DNA of 36,383 bases from an uncultured Clostridia bacterium (lineage in GTDB: Bacteria; Bacillota; Clostridia; Christensenellales; Borkfalkiaceae). Below, piece by piece: positions 33,190 through 36,383 of this stretch. Numbering within the stretch: the first letter of the stretch is position 1; every line of letters starts with the position of its first letter. The position numbers and the translations under genes were made by a program. The stretch is taken from the NCBI GenBank assembly GCA_944367955.1, contig CALVWU010000008.1:1-36383 (forward strand), written 5' to 3'. The notes below the pieces were generated by a model, which did no database searches, was not told the origin of the DNA, and worked only from the letters and a program-made list of their open reading frames with translations.

Positions 33190-35943
33190 ATGCGTCCCTT
33201 AAAGTTGATCATGTCGGCGTTCGGCCCGTATGCCGGCAGCGTAAGCATAGATATGTCCGCGCTCGGCGCAAGCGGGCTGTATCTCATCACCGGCGATACC
33301 GGCGCGGGCAAAACCACCATATTCGACGCCATAACCTTTGCGCTGTACGGCGAGCCGAGCGGCGGAATAAGAGAGGTGGACGGCCTGCGCTCAAAATACG
33401 CCTCGCCCGAAACTCCCACGCAGGTCGAGCTTACTTTTTCAAACGGCGGCAAAGTTTACAATGTTGCGCGCAACCCCGCATATATGCGCCCCTCTCGCAA
33501 GGGCGAAGGGTTTACCGAGCAAAAGGCCGAAGTCCGCCTTACTCTGCCGGGCGGCGAAGTGATAACCCGCCGCAGCGAGGCCGACGACGAAATTCTGCGC
33601 ATAATCGGCGTAAACCGCAGCCAGTTCATGCAGGTATCCATGATAGCGCAGGGCGATTTTCTGCGCCTTTTGAACGCGGGTACCGAAGAGCGGCAAAAGA
33701 TATTCCGCGACATATTCAAAACGGGCGGATACCGAAGGTTGCAGGACGAGTTAAAGGCCCGCGCTTCGCAGTGTCTGCAAAAACTTTCCGAATCCAAACT
33801 GCTTTTGGACGAAGCCGTAAAGCGCGTGCGTCTGCCGGAAGAGCAGCCGCCTTTGGAACCTTCCGACGGCGGCGCGGAGCGAACCGCGCTGCTGCTTGAA
33901 CGCATCGACGGCGCAATATGCGCCGACAAAGGACAGCTATCCGCGCTCAAAAAACAGCTCGCGGCATGGGAAAAGCAAAAGGCCGGGCTGTTGCAGGACA
34001 TTAAAACCGCTCAGCTGAAAGAGCAGACGGCCGCAAGGTTGAGCGAGGCGCAAACCGAGCTTGAACGGGGAATATCCTCGTCCGAAAGCTGTAAACGCCG
34101 TGCCGAAGAGCTTGCCGCGCTCGCGCCGCATATGAAGGATGCGTCCGATTCTGCCGTAAGACTCGAACAGCTTCTGCCGAAGTATGACGAACTGGATAAA
34201 TCGCTTGCGGAAATAAATAAATTGACGGCGGAGGAGGACAGACTGACATCTGCGCTTCGCTCCTTCCGCAGCCGCCGCGAGAGCGCGGCGCAAAAACTTA
34301 AAGAGGATAAAGACCGCTATTACGCGCTTGAAAACTGCGGCGAACTCGCCGCCGCTGCCCGCCAGCGCGCTGCGGCGGCCGAACGGCGGCTTAAACTGCT
34401 TGAAGAGGTAAAAAACTCCGCCGCGGCGCTCTCCGCCGCTCAAAAGGGGGTCGAATCCGCCCGCTCCGCCTATGCCGAGTGCGAAATGCGGTACGCTTCA
34501 AGCAGCGGCGAATATCAGGCGGCCTATGTGTCGCTCATGCGCAACCGCGCCGGGCTGCTTGCCCGCGAACTTAAAGAAGGCTCGCCCTGTCCCGTGTGCG
34601 GTTCCACGTCGCATCCCTGTCCCGCGGAGAGCGCGCCCGAAAGCCTTACCGAGGCCCGCGTAGAGCAGTTAAAGGCGGCATATGACGCGGCCAATTCGAA
34701 ACTGAACGAATCTTCCGCGATGTCGGCAGCGGCTGCGGAACGCCTTACCGCTGCGCAGTCCGCCCTGGCGGCGGCCGCCGACCGTGCCGAACTTTCCTCG
34801 CGCACGCCCGATGCGGACGAGGTGGAGCGTGAATACTCATCGGTGCGCGGCGAGCATGCCGCCGCTCTCGAATGCGAACGTAAAAATGCCGCCCTCGCAA
34901 AGGAAAGGCAGCGTCTCAAATCGTCGTTGGACGAGGGTGAACAGCTGCTTTCAAAGTTTGATGCCGACATATCCTCGTCCGAACGTTCGCTGGCCGCTCT
35001 GTCTGCGGAGCTTAACGGTCAACGCGCTACTGCGGATAAACTGCGATCCGACCTTCCCTATCCCGACCGCGCGGGGCTTTCCGCTGCCCTGACCTCGCTC
35101 AAAGATAAACGGAGCGCGTATGACGGCGAAGTGCAAAAGTGCGCCGAACAACTTAACAAGTTTGCCCAGGTCTGCGCCTCCGCGCGCGGCAGGGCGGAAG
35201 ATCTTCAAAAGCAGCTTGCAATGTTCAAAGATGTCGAAGTCGATGTTATAAACACTCGTCTCAACGAGGTTAACGCCGCTATATCCTCCGCCCTTTCCGA
35301 TGTGGCCGAACTCACCGCTCGAATAAACGCCAATGCCGAAGCCCGCCTTTCGGTAGCTTCGCGCGCGGCCGAACTCGTCGCGGTGGAAGAGGAGTACACC
35401 CGCGCGGCGTCGCTCTCCAACACGGCGAACGGCAACGTTCGCGGCAGAGAAAAACTAATGCTCGAAACATATGTGCAAACCTTTTACTTCGACAGGATAA
35501 TAGCCAAGGCAAATCTGCGCTTTCTGCGCATGAGCGGCGGGCAGTATGAGCTGATGCGCCGAAAGTCTGCCGACAACATGCGCAGCCAAAGCGGGCTCGA
35601 ACTCGAAGTTTTAGATCATTACAACGGCACCGTGCGCAGCGTAAAGTCGCTCTCCGGCGGAGAATCGTTCAAAGCGTCGCTCTCTCTCGCACTCGGACTT
35701 TCGGATGTGGTTCAGGCCGCCGCCGGCGGCGTCAGGCTGGACACCATGTTCGTGGACGAAGGCTTCGGCTCTCTCGACGAAAATTCGCTTGCGCAGGCAA
35801 TAGACGCGCTGTTATCCCTTGCGCAGGGCAACAGACTGGTGGGCATCATCTCGCACGTTTCCGAACTTAAAGAGCGTATCGATAAGCAGATAGTGGTAAC
35901 CAAAAACCGCACGGGCGGCAGCGTCGTGCGCCTCAATGTATAA
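33190..35943 (+). CDS. sbcC: Exonuclease SbcCD, ATPase subunit SbcC
   Basis: This 917-residue Rad50-type ATPase drives SbcD. The Walker A motif GDTGAGKTT (Lys41), the zinc hook CPVCG (Cys467, Cys470), the ABC signature LSGGESF (821-827) and the Walker B FVDEGFG (Asp856, Glu857) are all visible in order. Two long Ala/Glu/Lys/Leu-rich coiled-coil arms (about 190-460 and 480-720) flank the hook. The coiled coil is Ala-rich, as in other GC-rich Clostridia. AAAGGAG precedes the ATG. Confidence 0.97.
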   Translation: MRPLKLIMSAFGPYAGSVSIDMSALGASGLYLITGDTGAGKTTIFDAITFALYGEPSGGIREVDGLRSKYASPETPTQVELTFSNGGKVYNVARNPAYMRPSRKGEGFTEQKAEVRLTLPGGEVITRRSEADDEILRIIGVNRSQFMQVSMIAQGDFLRLLNAGTEERQKIFRDIFKTGGYRRLQDELKARASQCLQKLSESKLLLDEAVKRVRLPEEQPPLEPSDGGAERTALLLERIDGAICADKGQLSALKKQLAAWEKQKAGLLQDIKTAQLKEQTAARLSEAQTELERGISSSESCKRRAEELAALAPHMKDASDSAVRLEQLLPKYDELDKSLAEINKLTAEEDRLTSALRSFRSRRESAAQKLKEDKDRYYALENCGELAAAARQRAAAAERRLKLLEEVKNSAAALSAAQKGVESARSAYAECEMRYASSSGEYQAAYVSLMRNRAGLLARELKEGSPCPVCGSTSHPCPAESAPESLTEARVEQLKAAYDAANSKLNESSAMSAAAAERLTAAQSALAAAADRAELSSRTPDADEVEREYSSVRGEHAAALECERKNAALAKERQRLKSSLDEGEQLLSKFDADISSSERSLAALSAELNGQRATADKLRSDLPYPDRAGLSAALTSLKDKRSAYDGEVQKCAEQLNKFAQVCASARGRAEDLQKQLAMFKDVEVDVINTRLNEVNAAISSALSDVAELTARINANAEARLSVASRAAELVAVEEEYTRAASLSNTANGNVRGREKLMLETYVQTFYFDRIIAKANLRFLRMSGGQYELMRRKSADNMRSQSGLELEVLDHYNGTVRSVKSLSGGESFKASLSLALGLSDVVQAAAGGVRLDTMFVDEGFGSLDENSLAQAIDALLSLAQGNRLVGIISHVSELKERIDKQIVVTKNRTGGSVVRLNV

Positions 35944-35964
35944 TTCTGCGATGCGAGGAATGGC

Positions 35965-35993
35965 GTCGGCGGTCGCTGTTCATAACCGCCGAC
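35965..35993 (+). terminator. Possible weak terminator of sbcC
   Basis: GTCGGCGGT (35965-35973) pairs with ACCGCCGAC (35985-35993), but no U tract follows. Confidence 0.35.
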
Positions 35994-35998
35994 CATAT

Positions 35999-36205
35999 TG
36001 TCGATAACTTTAAATTTTTGTGCATAAACGGTGCTTTTCGACTCGGTTATCAACAAAAAGTTATGCACATCTGCGTATCGGGAGCATAATATACTTTAAA
36101 ATATGCATAAAGATATCAACATTTAATCAAATTCGATTGCGAATAACTTAAAATATAGCGCAAATCGACGCGTTTTTCGGTAAATCTTGCATAAAGTTAT
36201 CAACA
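35999..36205. promoter_or_regulatory. Cluster of DnaA-box-like nonamers (candidate oriC or DnaA-binding region)
   Basis: Exact TTATGCACA occurs at 36019-36027 (minus) and 36061-36069 (plus), fitting TTWTNCACA. Close variants occur at 36047-36055 and 36197-36205 (TTATCAACA), 35999-36007 (minus, TTATCGACA), 36113-36121 and 36103-36111. AT-rich DNA fills about 36088-36165. No gene overlaps. This is dense for 207 bp and suggests DnaA binding; whether it is the replication origin, a DnaA-regulated promoter or a titration site cannot be told. No second origin hallmark (dnaA or dnaN gene) is inside the window. Confidence 0.55.
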
Positions 36206-36295
36206 ATTCAAAAAATATGCGCGGAACACGTGGTGCTTTTTCACGGGCAGACGGTCTGCGGGCTGAACCGCGGGCGCATATGTACCGTAAAAACT
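36206..36295. other. Non-coding stretch before the right-edge terminator
   Basis: No supported gene, repeat or promoter is visible here. Confidence 0.5.
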
Positions 36296-36332
36296 GCGGC
36301 GGGCACCGCGCAAAAAGCGCGGTGCCCGCCGC
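36296..36332 (-). terminator. Terminator of a minus-strand gene beyond the window
   Basis: A perfect 16-bp GC stem (36296-36311 with 36317-36332) with an A5 loop is followed on the minus strand by AGTTTTTA. It points to a minus-strand transcript coming from beyond the right edge, convergent with sbcC. Confidence 0.78.
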
Positions 36333-36383
36333 CTGTCGTTAAAATGCGCCGTAATCGTTGCAACACGCATAATATGTTGCAAA

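Noticed and set aside
36200..36382. Short minus-strand frame at the right edge
   Set aside because: It spans the terminator hairpin and has no homology-like features.
1..36383. CRISPR arrays, tRNA or rRNA genes, transposase genes and prophage genes
   Set aside because: No regular spaced repeats, tRNA-like folds or recognizable mobile-element proteins were seen on either strand.

Overview
The window (about 36.4 kb, mostly GC-rich protein-coding DNA) reads like a chromosome segment of a spore-forming, low-redundancy Clostridia-type Firmicute, probably an uncultured gut lineage. The main support is a spoVT, spoVB/yabM-like, yabN(mazG) order like that of Bacillus/Clostridia, AGGAGG-type ribosome binding sites, sigma-A-like promoters and a sigma-G-like promoter in front of spoVT. 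The exact genus cannot be fixed from the sequence alone. There are no rRNA or tRNA genes, CRISPR arrays or transposase genes. All positions and motifs were read by hand.

Layout. (1) 1-654 is the 3' end of a calcium-type P-type ATPase, closed by a strong terminator. (2) 892-9729 is a three-gene plus-strand operon: a 1685-residue repeat-built lipoprotein, a 148-residue four-helix membrane protein, and a circularly permuted GH3 beta-glycosidase with a membrane helix at each end. Its best promoter has a run of ten G between the -35 and -10 boxes, so it could be phase variable. (3) 9798-12806 holds minus-strand accessory genes: an AT-rich YdeI/OmpD-associated family gene, a UMF1-type MFS transporter and a zinc-dependent phospholipase C-like protein. 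(4) 13006-22062 is a minus-strand branched-chain amino-acid locus, in transcription order ilvB, ilvN, a 765-bp repeat-filled gap, ilvD, a DUF4097 gene, leuC, leuD, leuB and a YggS/PLPBP gene. ilvC and leuA are not in the window. (5) 22239-25483 carries glmS and galE, two amino-sugar/sugar-nucleotide genes supplying envelope precursors, each with its own terminator. (6) 25662-30114 is a plus-strand sporulation and housekeeping cluster: spoVT, a SpoVB-like flippase, yabN/mazG and a dus gene. (7) 30278-31744 holds two minus-strand genes, a tyrosine phosphatase with an apparently leaderless promoter and a pRiA4b ORF-3-like protein. (8) 31998-35943 is sbcD-sbcC. It is followed by about 210 bp dense in DnaA-box-like nonamers, a candidate replication-initiation or DnaA-binding region, and then a terminator for a minus-strand gene lying beyond the window.

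How it fits together. The ilv-leu genes make valine, isoleucine and leucine precursors. GlmS and GalE feed cell-wall and surface polysaccharide synthesis. SpoVT and the SpoVB-like flippase belong to spore formation. SbcCD processes hairpins and DNA ends next to a possible DnaA-binding region. The most unusual part is the operon at 892-9729, which looks like a cell-surface glycan-handling unit that may be switched on and off. The inter-cistronic repeat region at 19006-19770 is second.
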